A stretch of 64,000 bases of DNA from Streptococcus orisasini (GTDB lineage: Bacteria > Bacillota > Bacilli > Lactobacillales > Streptococcaceae), in contig NZ_BCLE01000030.1 in the NCBI RefSeq assembly GCF_001431045.1, positions 62,001-126,000 on the forward strand, given 5' to 3'. Under the pieces are notes generated by a model. The model did no database searches. It had not been told where the DNA came from and saw only the letters and a list, made by a program, of their open reading frames with translations. The translations under genes and the position numbers were made by a program. Below are positions 1 to 8,722 of the stretch, piece after piece (within the stretch, counting starts at the first letter, position 1; every line of letters starts with the position of its first letter).

Positions 1-437
1 ATGGTTAGATAAGTGTAAAAAGGTCTAGTGAGAAGGCCTACGCGATCCATGCGGGAAAAAGGGAAAGGTGATGACAGCTGAAGAGGATATTTGCTTCTGG
101 TATAAGTAATGGACTCAATGTCATTCCAGCTGAATCGATAGTCTCGTGAAGAGTGGTGAATGGCGAGTCCTTGGTCATCTCCCTTAATTAGGTAATGAGA
201 ATTTTTGAGCTTAGCAATACTTATGATAAAAACAATCAAGCCAATAAGCAATAATAAAATTGGAAGCCCTAAGGAAGGGAAAAGTCCTATTGGCGATTTA
301 CTTTTAGTCACTGATGAAAAGAGAAAAACGGTAAATGCACCGAAAAAGAGTAAGGGCAGAGCAATAAAGGTGGAAATTAAAGCAAAAACAAGCCAAAAAC
401 GAGATGATGTCTTTTTGTTTTTATATTGAAATGGCAT
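1..437 (-). CDS. Small membrane protein, 3' end outside window
   Basis: An open frame on the minus strand begins at ATG 437-435, 6 nt after an AAGGAG ribosome binding site, and runs through the window edge without a stop, giving 145 visible residues. The product starts MPFQYKNKK, then has two hydrophobic segments (about residues 13-37 and 46-71) separated by a short polar loop containing a KSKSP stretch. After the second segment comes a soluble part with a WNDIES motif, which recalls small bacterial membrane proteins carrying a PH-like domain, but I do not recognise the family. It is divergent from the phosphatase gene at 716. The reading frame, ribosome binding site and membrane pattern support a real gene; the function is unknown. 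Confidence 0.7.
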   Translation of the reverse strand, partial: MPFQYKNKKTSSRFWLVFALISTFIALPLLFFGAFTVFLFSSVTKSKSPIGLFPSLGLPILLLLIGLIVFIISIAKLKNSHYLIKGDDQGLAIHHSSRDYRFSWNDIESITYTRSKYPLQLSSPFPFSRMDRVGLLTRPFYTYLT

Positions 438-715
438 TGCATCTCCTTTTTATATCAAATAATTACTGTTATTTTACCACTAAAGATTGCTAATTTCCTT
501 TGAAGTTAAAAAATGATACATCATTTTAAAGGGCTGACATTCTCAGATAAAACTTCTTAATGTAATTGAAAAGAGGTTTTCTCTTCCCTCTCCTTTTTGG
601 TAAAATAGAAGAAAGGTGATGAGCTGAGGAATGAAACAAACCCAACTGATGTCACCAAACAGAGTAAGTTAGCAAGGCGCTGTTTTGATTTTTAAAAAAT
701 ATTAGGAGATTTTCT
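438..715. promoter_or_regulatory. Divergent intergenic region with extended -10 promoter for the PHP gene
   Basis: This gap separates the minus-strand membrane gene from the plus-strand PHP phosphatase. An extended -10 (TGG followed by TAAAAT) lies around 598-606. The roughly 105-nt leader that follows can form a weak hairpin with GGTGA/TCACC arms (about 616-653), and a TTAGGAG ribosome binding site sits just before the start at 716. HisK-type genes can be under histidine T-box control, but the leader is too short and has no T-box sequence, so no riboswitch is claimed. Confidence 0.35.
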
Positions 716-1450
716 ATGCGCGACAACCATTTACACACCCATTTTTCCTACGATTCCGATGCCAGCTTTGAGGACTATCTCAAAGACTACAGCGGGGAGA
801 TTGTCACGACAGAGCACTATGACCTGTCCAACCCCTACACCAAGCAGGATGATGTGCCCGATTATGAGGCTTATTCTAAGGAAATAGCAGAGCTAAATCG
901 CAAATATGACAATCGCATCAAGCGCGGCATTGAAATCGGCTACTATCAGCCCCGCGAAGCGGACATTCTCAGCTTCCTAGCTGACAAGGACTATGACTTG
1001 AAATTGCTTTCCGTCCATCACAACGGCGTCAATGACTATCTGGACGATGAAGTTGCCGACATGGACAAAGAAGCTGTTATCCAAGAGTATCTGGACAAGC
1101 TGGAATACGCCATCGGGCGCGTGGAAGCTGATGTGCTAGCGCATTTTGACTATGGTTTTCGCCTCTTTGATGTGACGGTTGATGAATTAAAGACCTATGA
1201 ACCCCAGCTCATTCGCATTTTCCAAAAAATGATTGATCACAATCTCGCCTTTGAGCTCAACAGCAAATCCATGTACCTCTACGGCCACGAGCATCTCTAC
1301 CGCTATGCCTTGGGTTTAGTTCAATCACTGGGCTGCCATAAATACTCCATCGGCTCCGACGGCCACAAACTCGAGCATTTTCGCCTCAAATTCGACCGCA
1401 TCCAAGAAATATTGGAAGAGAATGGGATTGGGGAAGAGGAGATAATCTAG
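716..1450 (+). CDS. PHP-domain phosphatase, histidinol-phosphatase (HisK-like) family
   Basis: The 244-residue product has the PHP metal-hydrolase signature. An N-terminal HLHTH motif (H5, H7, H9) supplies the first metal ligands. Further ligands are likely in TTEHYD, SVHHNG, HFDYG and the C-terminal SDGHK motif. The length fits the HisK/YtvP-like histidinol-phosphatase family, which hydrolyses L-histidinol phosphate in histidine synthesis. No other his genes are visible nearby, so the real substrate could differ; a general PHP phosphoesterase is the alternative. The start follows TTAGGAG by a normal distance. The gene is richer in GC and C-ending codons than the AT-rich insert immediately downstream. 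Confidence 0.75.
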   Translation: MRDNHLHTHFSYDSDASFEDYLKDYSGEIVTTEHYDLSNPYTKQDDVPDYEAYSKEIAELNRKYDNRIKRGIEIGYYQPREADILSFLADKDYDLKLLSVHHNGVNDYLDDEVADMDKEAVIQEYLDKLEYAIGRVEADVLAHFDYGFRLFDVTVDELKTYEPQLIRIFQKMIDHNLAFELNSKSMYLYGHEHLYRYALGLVQSLGCHKYSIGSDGHKLEHFRLKFDRIQEILEENGIGEEEII

Positions 1451-1725
1451 AAACAGCGGCAGTGGTATGGTGTTTAACTTGCAAACCTATTCCGGATTGT
1501 CAGTCAGTTTTATGTGGTTCGGGAGGCTAGCAAGTCTACAGTTTTGTGGTTTTTCCTGAAAGCAAAAAATATTTTAAGAGCTTATATTGTTAGCAATACC
1601 AGCGATACTTTACCCACTATGGAAACTGGATTTAGGAGAAACTTCTTAGTAGGATTATAAATTAAATGAGTATAATGGATCGAATACAATAAGTATGCAT
1701 ATTATCTTTATGAAAGGAGGTTTTA

Positions 1726-4700
1726 ATGAGTCGAATTAATAAAATCGAGAATGCTATTAAAGAATTAGAAGGAGGACGATTTCAGAATTTTGGAGATGCC
1801 TACCTAAGAAGAAAATATCAATTTGAGAATTTAGTTTCTTTAGGTTCTCAAGAAGGAACAGATAAGGCAACTAGAGGGATTCCAGATTCTTACGCAGAAG
1901 AAAATGGTAAGTATATCTATATCATGTATGGTACTCATAAATCTGCAATGTCTAAATTAAAGGAAGATATTCAGTCAGTTAAGAATAAAATATTAGACGA
2001 AAATATTACTGAGAAGAGAGTTGGGAGAATTATTTGCTGCCACACTTCTTCAAATATAGAAATTAAGCAGAAAGAAGAATTAGAGAAACTAGCTAAGCCT
2101 TATCAACTGGAGTTAATAGGAATCAATGAAATAGCTAGTGATCTTACAAAATTAGATTTCCAATTCTTAGCGAAAGAATATTTATCAATTAGTGAGTCTA
2201 CAGAGCAAGTTTGGAATATTGAAGACTTCATAAAAATCCATGATAGTAGCAAGACAAATGCACCTATTTCAAACCATTATATTGGCGATGTAAGCGAAGG
2301 TGTCGACTTATTAACATCAAGTAAAACTCATATTTTATTAATATCAGCTAAACCTGGAACAGGAAAAACAAGATTGGCAATTGAAATTTGCTCTTTGCTA
2401 GATAGAAATAGATATAATATTCTTTGTGTAAAGAGCAACAATCAGTCAATTTATCAAGATATTAAAGATAACTTAGTTTCACAAAAGGAAAATATTATTT
2501 TTATTGATGATGTTAATTTAACTCAGAATTATATTTCTACGCTCGATTTATTAAGGATAACTACCAATGTTAAGTTTATTCTTACTGTTCGTGACTATGC
2601 TAAAAATGAAGTCATCGCCAATATAAAAGAGTTTGGATATGATAATGTTGAACCAAGTGTTCTAAAAGAAGACAACTTTACAAAATTACTTAAACAATTC
2701 TCTAGTCATAATTTTACTCAGAAAGAAATAGAACATATTAATACTATTTCTAAAGGAAATCCACGGATTGCGGTTCTTGCAGCTCAATTATCTAGCTCAC
2801 AGGATTTGGATAATTTTAATGACGAAATTGATATTTTAAAAGATTACTATGAAGAGATTTTAATTAAAAATAGTATCAATATTGAAGAGCAAAAAGTTCT
2901 TTTCATTTTGTCTTATCTTAAAAAAATTAGATTAGATAGCTTGGCAAACAATCAGGAATTTGCTAAATTACTGCAAATAATTGATATAACAGAAAAAGAA
3001 TTTAGGAATGGAGTTAAAAAACTTCATGAACGAGAGTTATGTAATATCTATAAAGATAAAATTGTAAAAATATCAGATCAATTATTAGATGATTATATTG
3101 TTATCAAGTTTTTAATTAATAAAAAAGTATCAATCTTAGATATTTTACATGAACTCTATCCATTAAATAACCATAGGATTGTTCAGGTATTAAATCAGTT
3201 ATCCAATTTTATCAGAAAAGAAAGTGATACAAAAATAGTTTCTAATGCAGTTAAACAATATTATAATGAAAGCAATTTCAAGAATGATGAAGCTAAAGAA
3301 AAGTTCCTAACACAATTTGGTGTCTTGCTTCCTTTAAAGGCTATTTCTTATATTAAAAATAGGATTGAAATTATTGAGGTAGGGGATTACACAAAAGATA
3401 GTTTTATTAAGGAAAAGAATAAAAAAGTCACTGTTGAAGATCCAATTTTATTGATAATCTATACGATTAGCCAAACGGAATATTATAATTACGCCCTTCA
3501 ATTATTGTTAAAATATTTTGTTAAAAAGCCTGATATAATTTCTGAAGTTTATACCATTCTTGAAGGAAGTTATGGCTTAGTAACAGATAGAGATTATATC
3601 TATTATAATAAAGCGGAAGAAACGATAGATGAATTAGATAAACTTGACTTGGATCGACGCTACAATCAAGAATTAATTGTGACAGTTTTGAAGCAATATT
3701 TTAAGATTGATTTTAAACGGACAGTATCAAATGAAGAGCACCTTATATTTAAACATTATACAGTGTCAGATGATGATAATTTAAAACAATACCATAAAAA
3801 TATCCTAGAACTTCTAGCAAAATTATATGATGTTGGAAATTCAGAAGTGAGATGTTATATTGAGAAAATATTATTTGATTATCAATTTACAATTTTAAAT
3901 TACTCAGAAAGTCATTCTAATACCATTAAGGGAGACTTGAAAATTATTAAGAAAGTGTTCTTTAAAGATTTTTCAGAGTTGTCGATGGTGGAAGAAAAGA
4001 TAGCTTACGCGTTACATCAAGCCGAAATTAAAAAGAATTTTTCTATCTTTTCAGATTATAAAATTTCTGAGAGACAGGAAATTTATAACAATCTAACAAA
4101 TGATAATTATGTAAGGTTTTATGAAGATGATGACAAGATAAAGTTACAGAAAATAGCAAACAATTATTCGCGAGAGTGGAATAAAATTTTCATTTTTGCT
4201 AATCAATTCAAAAGTAACTTATTTATGGATGATACAAATATTGAATCTGTATTATTTAATATATTTCAGAAACTAGATAATAATGGCAAAATTAGCTTTC
4301 TTAATTCTATGTTCAAAGCAGACTATCATTTTGAAAATATTATGCCAGTTAGATTTTTAGAAAATGTAGAAATAAGCTCAATACAGACTATTATTGACTT
4401 TTCACCAGAATTAGAAAAATATAAATGGCAATTTGCTTATCTAATTCAGCTTGAAGAAATTGAAAAAGAAGATGTACAGTTACTAGAAAGTCTTTTAGAG
4501 AATGTCCCTTTACCTGAATATTTTAATATTTTAAATTTCGAAAAATTTATTTTAGTGGAGCCTAATCTAAAAGAAATATTGATTCAAAAAGCAGAAAGCA
4601 TCAATTTTGTTATTCCCTATTTTGTGAAAAAAGAAGAAACAGCAAGATTAATTAATCTAATTGGAGAAAGTAATTTAAAATTGTTATATCTAAAAGAATT

Positions 4701-5307
4701 AGGGAACAATATTGATCATTTTTGCTACCTTTTTCGAAAACTGGGAGAAGATGATGCGGATTTTACAGTAGAAATTTTGAAAAAGATTGATGAACTGAAA
4801 ATGGAACATAGCAATGAGGGTTATATCTTGCTACATAGCATTAAAAGTTTTAAAAATGCTGAAAAAATTTATCTAATTTTTTTGAACTACATAATATCAA
4901 AAGATCCTCTTTATTATTATAATAGCCTGTTGGAAAGTATCGTGAAAGAAGATAATAATATTTTATTTCGCGCCCTAAATTTATCTGATAATGAAGAATT
5001 GGCGATAAAGTTTGTGAATCTAGGTGTAGAAGTTATTGATGATAAAAATAAGAAATTAGAATTATTTAGAATTTTAAAAGATAAAGGCTATGGGAAAAGT
5101 ACCTTTTTAAAAATTCATTTTTCTCCTTATTCAGATTCGTGGTCAGGTAGTTATGTTCCGGTACTAGAGCAGAAGCAAGATTTTTTGAAATGTACCAAAA
5201 AAATTTTTGACGATGATATGGACTATATTGAACTAGTAATGTATCTTGATAAAAGAGTAGATAGTTATACTGAACAGATTGAAGAAGAATTGGAGAAGGA
5301 ATTTTAA
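1726..5307 (+). CDS. Large STAND-type NTPase with nuclease-like N-terminus, candidate anti-phage protein
   Basis: A 1193-residue protein starting 6 nt after a perfect AAAGGAGG. Residues about 1-130 resemble a restriction-endonuclease-like fold: a GTDK...GIPDSY segment (D54) followed by a beta-strand YIYIMYGTHK (63-72). Residues about 190-420 form a STAND-like P-loop NTPase: Walker A KPGTGKT (209-215), Walker B IIFIDD (257-262), a TVRD strand (287-290, sensor-like arginine) and the GNPR motif (344-347) typical of STAND lid domains; the pattern recalls the nSTAND3 group. The remaining ~770 residues are charged and mostly helical with no motif I recognise, as expected of a sensor region. The gene is strikingly AT-rich against its neighbours, suggesting horizontal gain. 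An 85-nt gap leads to a GmrSD-like gene. The function as phage defence is inferred from domain type and partner. Confidence 0.7.
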   Translation: MSRINKIENAIKELEGGRFQNFGDAYLRRKYQFENLVSLGSQEGTDKATRGIPDSYAEENGKYIYIMYGTHKSAMSKLKEDIQSVKNKILDENITEKRVGRIICCHTSSNIEIKQKEELEKLAKPYQLELIGINEIASDLTKLDFQFLAKEYLSISESTEQVWNIEDFIKIHDSSKTNAPISNHYIGDVSEGVDLLTSSKTHILLISAKPGTGKTRLAIEICSLLDRNRYNILCVKSNNQSIYQDIKDNLVSQKENIIFIDDVNLTQNYISTLDLLRITTNVKFILTVRDYAKNEVIANIKEFGYDNVEPSVLKEDNFTKLLKQFSSHNFTQKEIEHINTISKGNPRIAVLAAQLSSSQDLDNFNDEIDILKDYYEEILIKNSINIEEQKVLFILSYLKKIRLDSLANNQEFAKLLQIIDITEKEFRNGVKKLHERELCNIYKDKIVKISDQLLDDYIVIKFLINKKVSILDILHELYPLNNHRIVQVLNQLSNFIRKESDTKIVSNAVKQYYNESNFKNDEAKEKFLTQFGVLLPLKAISYIKNRIEIIEVGDYTKDSFIKEKNKKVTVEDPILLIIYTISQTEYYNYALQLLLKYFVKKPDIISEVYTILEGSYGLVTDRDYIYYNKAEETIDELDKLDLDRRYNQELIVTVLKQYFKIDFKRTVSNEEHLIFKHYTVSDDDNLKQYHKNILELLAKLYDVGNSEVRCYIEKILFDYQFTILNYSESHSNTIKGDLKIIKKVFFKDFSELSMVEEKIAYALHQAEIKKNFSIFSDYKISERQEIYNNLTNDNYVRFYEDDDKIKLQKIANNYSREWNKIFIFANQFKSNLFMDDTNIESVLFNIFQKLDNNGKISFLNSMFKADYHFENIMPVRFLENVEISSIQTIIDFSPELEKYKWQFAYLIQLEEIEKEDVQLLESLLENVPLPEYFNILNFEKFILVEPNLKEILIQKAESINFVIPYFVKKEETARLINLIGESNLKLLYLKELGNNIDHFCYLFRKLGEDDADFTVEILKKIDELKMEHSNEGYILLHSIKSFKNAEKIYLIFLNYIISKDPLYYYNSLLESIVKEDNNILFRALNLSDNEELAIKFVNLGVEVIDDKNKKLELFRILKDKGYGKSTFLKIHFSPYSDSWSGSYVPVLEQKQDFLKCTKKIFDDDMDYIELVMYLDKRVDSYTEQIEEELEKEF

Positions 5308-5392
5308 TAATCTATTAGTTGTCTCGCTATTTTCAAATCTAGGAATAGAGACACTGATAACATTATTGAAATTTTGGGAGAAAGGAAAATTT

Positions 5393-7048
5393 ATGTCAAC
5401 AACTATTGAAGTCAATAAACAAACTGTTAAACAACTTTTGGAAACGGGAAAAAAGAAAAAGTTTGTTATTCCTGAGTATCAGAGACCATATGCTTGGACA
5501 GCTGATCAAATTCAGACTTTATTTAATGACCTTGTGGAATATACAGAGACTACTGCAGGCAATAATAGTAGTGAAGAAAGTACTTACTTTTTAGGGACGA
5601 TTGTTGCATATGAAAATAATAATGAGCAAGAAATTATTGATGGTCAGCAACGCATTACTTCACTATTCTTACTATTAAGGGCTATATACTCTAAGTTGGT
5701 TTCAATGAGTGAAACACCACAGTCTAAAAATTTCATCACACAAATTGAGTCAGCCTTGTGGCAGCAAGATGAGCTAACCGCAGAAGTTGATTTTGAGAAG
5801 ATATTAATTATTTCTAGGGTGATGGGAGAAGAAGGTAATGAAATCTTTTCTAATATTTTAGTTACTGGTACAGTGAAAAAAGGGGCAAAAGATAATTATT
5901 CTCTCAACTACAGTTTATTTACAAAATTAATTGAAGAGTATGCTAGCAAAGAGCCAGAGTTGTTTTATTGGTTAATTCGGAATATATTAAATAGGGCAAT
6001 TTTACTTCCTATTACTGCTGATACACAAGATACTGCCCTAACCATATTTTCAACTCTGAATGATCGAGGATTAGCATTATCTGACGCTGATATTTTTAAA
6101 GCTAAGATATATAACCATCTTGATGAAATAGATAAACAATCTTTTATTGAAAACTGGAAGCAGCTTGACGAAAACGCCACAAATGCAAACGAAAGTATAC
6201 AAAAGCTATTCTATTATTATATGTTCTATTTAAGAGCAAAAGAGAATGATAAAAATACAACAACGCCTGGTATAAGGAAATATTATTCTCAAAATAAATT
6301 TGAAAGATTGTATGCGAAAGACTTGTTGATTGATCTGAATACATTATTAAATTTATGGATTGTTGTCAACAATAATACAATGATTGATGGTGAAGTCTGG
6401 TCAGAAAATAGTGATATTTTAAAGGTTTTAGATGCTCTGTCCTCATATCCAAATGAATTCTGGAAATATCCTGTCGTTATTTATTATTTGAGATATAAAG
6501 ATTCTGTAGAGTTTGAAAATAACTTTCTAATTTTCCTCAAACGTTTATTTGCAGTTTTATCTGCCAGATATATAGTAACCCCAACTATCAATGCTGTGAA
6601 GCGTAGCATATTGAATTTAAATGCAGAAGTTTACCGCTCTGAAAATCCAAAATTTGATTTTAAACCTGTTGATGAAGAAGAATTAAAAGAACAGATAAAG
6701 CATTCTCATAGAAACACAGTTCGAATGATTTTGAAAGTTCTTGCCTATCAAAAACAAGAAAATCTACTTCCTCCAAAGTGGGAGATTGAACATATTCTGC
6801 CTCAAAAGTGGCAAAATAGTTATTTCCCAGATAACACAGAAAAGGAAGTTAGATTACTTGTTGAACATATTGGAAATAAGATTCCATTTGAAAAAAAGTT
6901 GAATATTATCGCAAGTAATGGCTATTTTCAAAAGAAACAAGATAGCTATAATAAGTCAAAAATTACAATTGTTCAAGAGTTATCACAAGAAAAATCTAAG
7001 TGGGAACTAGATGATATTAGAGAACGGGGATATACGAATTTCAGATGA
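5393..7048 (+). CDS. GmrSD-like DUF262/DUF1524 protein (type IV restriction family), C-terminus frameshifted
   Basis: A 551-residue product. I chose ATG 5393 because it follows GGGAGAAAGGA by a normal distance; an in-frame start at 5279 lies inside the upstream gene. The DUF262 (GmrS-like, NTP-binding) signatures are IPEYQRPYAW (26-35) and DGQQR (83-87). The DUF1524 (GmrD-like) HNH nuclease signatures are WEIEHILPQ (463-471, H467), a GNK motif (N495) and N504, followed by a YFQKKQ...Y segment. Known members cut modified phage DNA (GmrSD, BrxU). The frame ends at 7046-7048 shortly after an RERGYTNFR tail. Removing one G from the GGGG at 7026-7029 joins it to the next frame, giving a 611-residue protein, so a natural frameshift or a sequencing error is likely. 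It shares the AT-rich composition and orientation of the upstream STAND gene. Confidence 0.75.
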   Translation: MSTTIEVNKQTVKQLLETGKKKKFVIPEYQRPYAWTADQIQTLFNDLVEYTETTAGNNSSEESTYFLGTIVAYENNNEQEIIDGQQRITSLFLLLRAIYSKLVSMSETPQSKNFITQIESALWQQDELTAEVDFEKILIISRVMGEEGNEIFSNILVTGTVKKGAKDNYSLNYSLFTKLIEEYASKEPELFYWLIRNILNRAILLPITADTQDTALTIFSTLNDRGLALSDADIFKAKIYNHLDEIDKQSFIENWKQLDENATNANESIQKLFYYYMFYLRAKENDKNTTTPGIRKYYSQNKFERLYAKDLLIDLNTLLNLWIVVNNNTMIDGEVWSENSDILKVLDALSSYPNEFWKYPVVIYYLRYKDSVEFENNFLIFLKRLFAVLSARYIVTPTINAVKRSILNLNAEVYRSENPKFDFKPVDEEELKEQIKHSHRNTVRMILKVLAYQKQENLLPPKWEIEHILPQKWQNSYFPDNTEKEVRLLVEHIGNKIPFEKKLNIIASNGYFQKKQDSYNKSKITIVQELSQEKSKWELDDIRERGYTNFR

Positions 7049-7229
7049 ATTACTGGATTTACTTAAATCTTGGGGCTTAAACAAAATTGATACAGAAAAT
7101 GATAACAGCAATGAATCAAAATATAAAATTAAAATTCCTGTTGATAGAGAAAATGATTATAGTCAATTTTTGACTATATTTCATAAAGAAGATTCCGATG
7201 AGAGTAGAGATCAGTTTTTAAATCTGTAA
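7049..7229 (+). pseudogene. Detached C-terminal tail of the DUF262/DUF1524 gene
   Basis: This is the +1-frame continuation of the preceding gene. It reads into RISDELLDLLKSWGL and an acidic, lysine-rich end (stop at 7227-7229). The frame is also open upstream, from an ATG at 7011 that has no ribosome binding site and lies inside the preceding gene. Deleting one G from the run at 7026-7029 fuses the two frames in a sequence (RER-DIRISDE) that reads like the natural end of the family. The piece is unlikely to be a separate gene. Confidence 0.6.
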
Positions 7230-7287
7230 TATTGTGTGGTTATTGCATTGATTTAAATTAATCCCTTAAACGAAAGCGAGCAAACCA

Positions 7288-7824
7288 ATGACTGAAAACC
7301 TAATCTTAGTCCGTCCCAGTCTTGACTGGGAAGAGGAATTACTGGCTTATAAGGAAGCTTTTAAAGATGAGCACATGCACGGCGGAGCTGGTCTTGATCG
7401 ATTTGATAAGATGTCTGACTGGATGGTCTACTTAGAAAAATTGTCAAGGGATAAACCGGCGGCAGAAGGCTGGACAGCGACAGCTTTTCTCTGCATTCGC
7501 CCGTCCGATAAGCGGATGGTTGGCATTTGCAATGTCAGACACTATCTCAATAGTTTAGGCTTGCTTAATGTTTCAGGACACATTGGCTATTCCATTCGAC
7601 CCGATGAACGTCAGAAAGGCTATGCTAAAGAGCAGCTACGTTTGGCGTTGTTAGAAGCTAAGAAATTAGGCATTGAAAAGGTTTTGCTGACCTGTGCAGA
7701 CGGAAATATTGGCTCTGAACGCACGATTGTAGCCAATGGCGGTGTCTATGAAGACAGCCGTCTGGATGAGTCTACAGGGGATATGATGAAGCGTTATTGG
7801 ATAGATGTGACCGAAGGAGTATGA
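7288..7824 (+). CDS. GNAT family N-acetyltransferase
   Basis: The 178-residue protein has the GNAT fold: a YSIRPDERQKGYAKEQL segment matches the acetyl-CoA pyrophosphate loop (R/Q-x-x-G-x-A), followed by the helix carrying LLEAKKLGIEKVLLTC and the late strand around NIGSERTIVANGG. Such enzymes move acetyl groups from acetyl-CoA to an amine on a small molecule, antibiotic or protein; the substrate cannot be told here. It is the first gene after the AT-rich insert and has typical composition for the surrounding chromosome. The hydrolase gene starts 3 nt after its stop, so the pair is very likely co-transcribed. The ribosome binding site (GAAAGCGAG) is mediocre. Confidence 0.8.
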   Translation: MTENLILVRPSLDWEEELLAYKEAFKDEHMHGGAGLDRFDKMSDWMVYLEKLSRDKPAAEGWTATAFLCIRPSDKRMVGICNVRHYLNSLGLLNVSGHIGYSIRPDERQKGYAKEQLRLALLEAKKLGIEKVLLTCADGNIGSERTIVANGGVYEDSRLDESTGDMMKRYWIDVTEGV

Positions 7825-7827
7825 GCC

Positions 7828-8463
7828 ATGAAGCTAATCTTTTTGCACGGCTTGGGACAGGACAAGACGGTTTGGGATGATGTGACAGCAGCCCTGCCTC
7901 ATCAGGACTGCTTGGCCTTAGAGTTATTTGAAGATGGAAAAATGCCTGAAAATTTTGCGATCTTGACAGAGCAGGTGGCTAACAGTCTCCAAGAGATAGA
8001 AGAAGATTTTATTTTAATTGGTTTATCCTTGGGCGGTGTACTGGCTCTGGCATTGAGTCAGTATCACTTTATGCATCTCAAAGGTCTTATCATCTCTGGC
8101 GCGCAGTACCGTTTGAAAGGAAATTTTCTTTATAAACTGCAGCTGCTAGTCTTTCAGCTCCTGCCCCAGTCGGTTTTTAAAAAACGGGGAGTAGCTAAAA
8201 GGCCTTTCCTTACCTTTTTAAAGTCCATGTCCAATCTTGATTTAAGCGAAAGGATCAAACATATCCAGCTACCAACCTTGATTCTCTGCGGGCAAAGGGA
8301 CAAGCCTAATCTTTTGCCTGCAAAAGAAATGGCAGAGTTGATTCCCCATGCCAAACTTGCTGTCATAAAAAAAGGCGGACATCTCTTAAACACTGAAATG
8401 CCAACGATTTTTGCCACAGAAATTACTGATTTTTTAAAAGCATTGACAACAGAAAAAAAGTAA
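7828..8463 (+). CDS. Alpha/beta-hydrolase family protein
   Basis: The 211-residue protein shows a compact alpha/beta-hydrolase: FLHGLGQ near the N-terminus (oxyanion-hole region), nucleophile elbow GLSLGG, an acid in GQRDKPN and the catalytic histidine in KKGGHLLN near the C-terminus. The cap region is short. The family includes esterases, lipases, thioesterases and haloperoxidase-like enzymes; the substrate is unknown. It is tightly coupled to the acetyltransferase (3-nt gap; GGAG lies inside the upstream gene end). No signal peptide, so it is cytoplasmic. Confidence 0.78.
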   Translation: MKLIFLHGLGQDKTVWDDVTAALPHQDCLALELFEDGKMPENFAILTEQVANSLQEIEEDFILIGLSLGGVLALALSQYHFMHLKGLIISGAQYRLKGNFLYKLQLLVFQLLPQSVFKKRGVAKRPFLTFLKSMSNLDLSERIKHIQLPTLILCGQRDKPNLLPAKEMAELIPHAKLAVIKKGGHLLNTEMPTIFATEITDFLKALTTEKK

Positions 8464-8663
8464 TCTGCGTTTGCCCAGTACTACTACGTCATGAGCTTAT
8501 TCTAAAACAGGAATACTGGACGAGTTTTTACACGTAATTTTCCTAGATTACACCGTTTTGTGAGCGACTGCCCAGCCTCTTGAAGCATTCTCTTTCCGAA
8601 ATGGCCTTAGGAAAATAAGGCTGGCATTTAAAAACTCAAAAATAGAAATCCGCAAACACTCAA

Positions 8664-8718
8664 AAAAACCACGAAGCTTCTCACCAACTCTAAAGGCTTG
8701 GGAAGGTTCGTGGTTTTT
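8664..8718. terminator. Bidirectional terminator between the hydrolase and ald genes
   Basis: A perfect 12-bp inverted repeat (8664-8675 with 8707-8718, arms AAAAACCACGAA and TTCGTGGTTTTT) has T-rich ends in both directions. It sits between two convergent genes and could stop transcription from both. The loop is about 31 nt. The rest of the 8464-8722 gap shows no reading frame I can support. Confidence 0.7.
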
Positions 8719-8722
8719 GTTA

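Noticed and set aside
205-429. 74-residue plus-strand frame
   Set aside because: It is antisense to the minus-strand membrane protein gene (1-437), which has a ribosome binding site and convincing TM segments.
598-715. Possible histidine T-box or other riboswitch before the PHP phosphatase
   Set aside because: The leader is only about 105 nt, with a weak hairpin and no T-box motif.
1451-1725. Search for attachment-site repeats at the left edge of the defence island
   Set aside because: No direct repeat matching the right edge (7230-7287) was visible by eye, and no integrase gene is present, so no mobile-element boundary is claimed.
5279-5392. Upstream in-frame start for the DUF262 gene
   Set aside because: It overlaps the STAND gene end, has no ribosome binding site, and the 38 extra residues do not look like the family; ATG 5393 has a good site.
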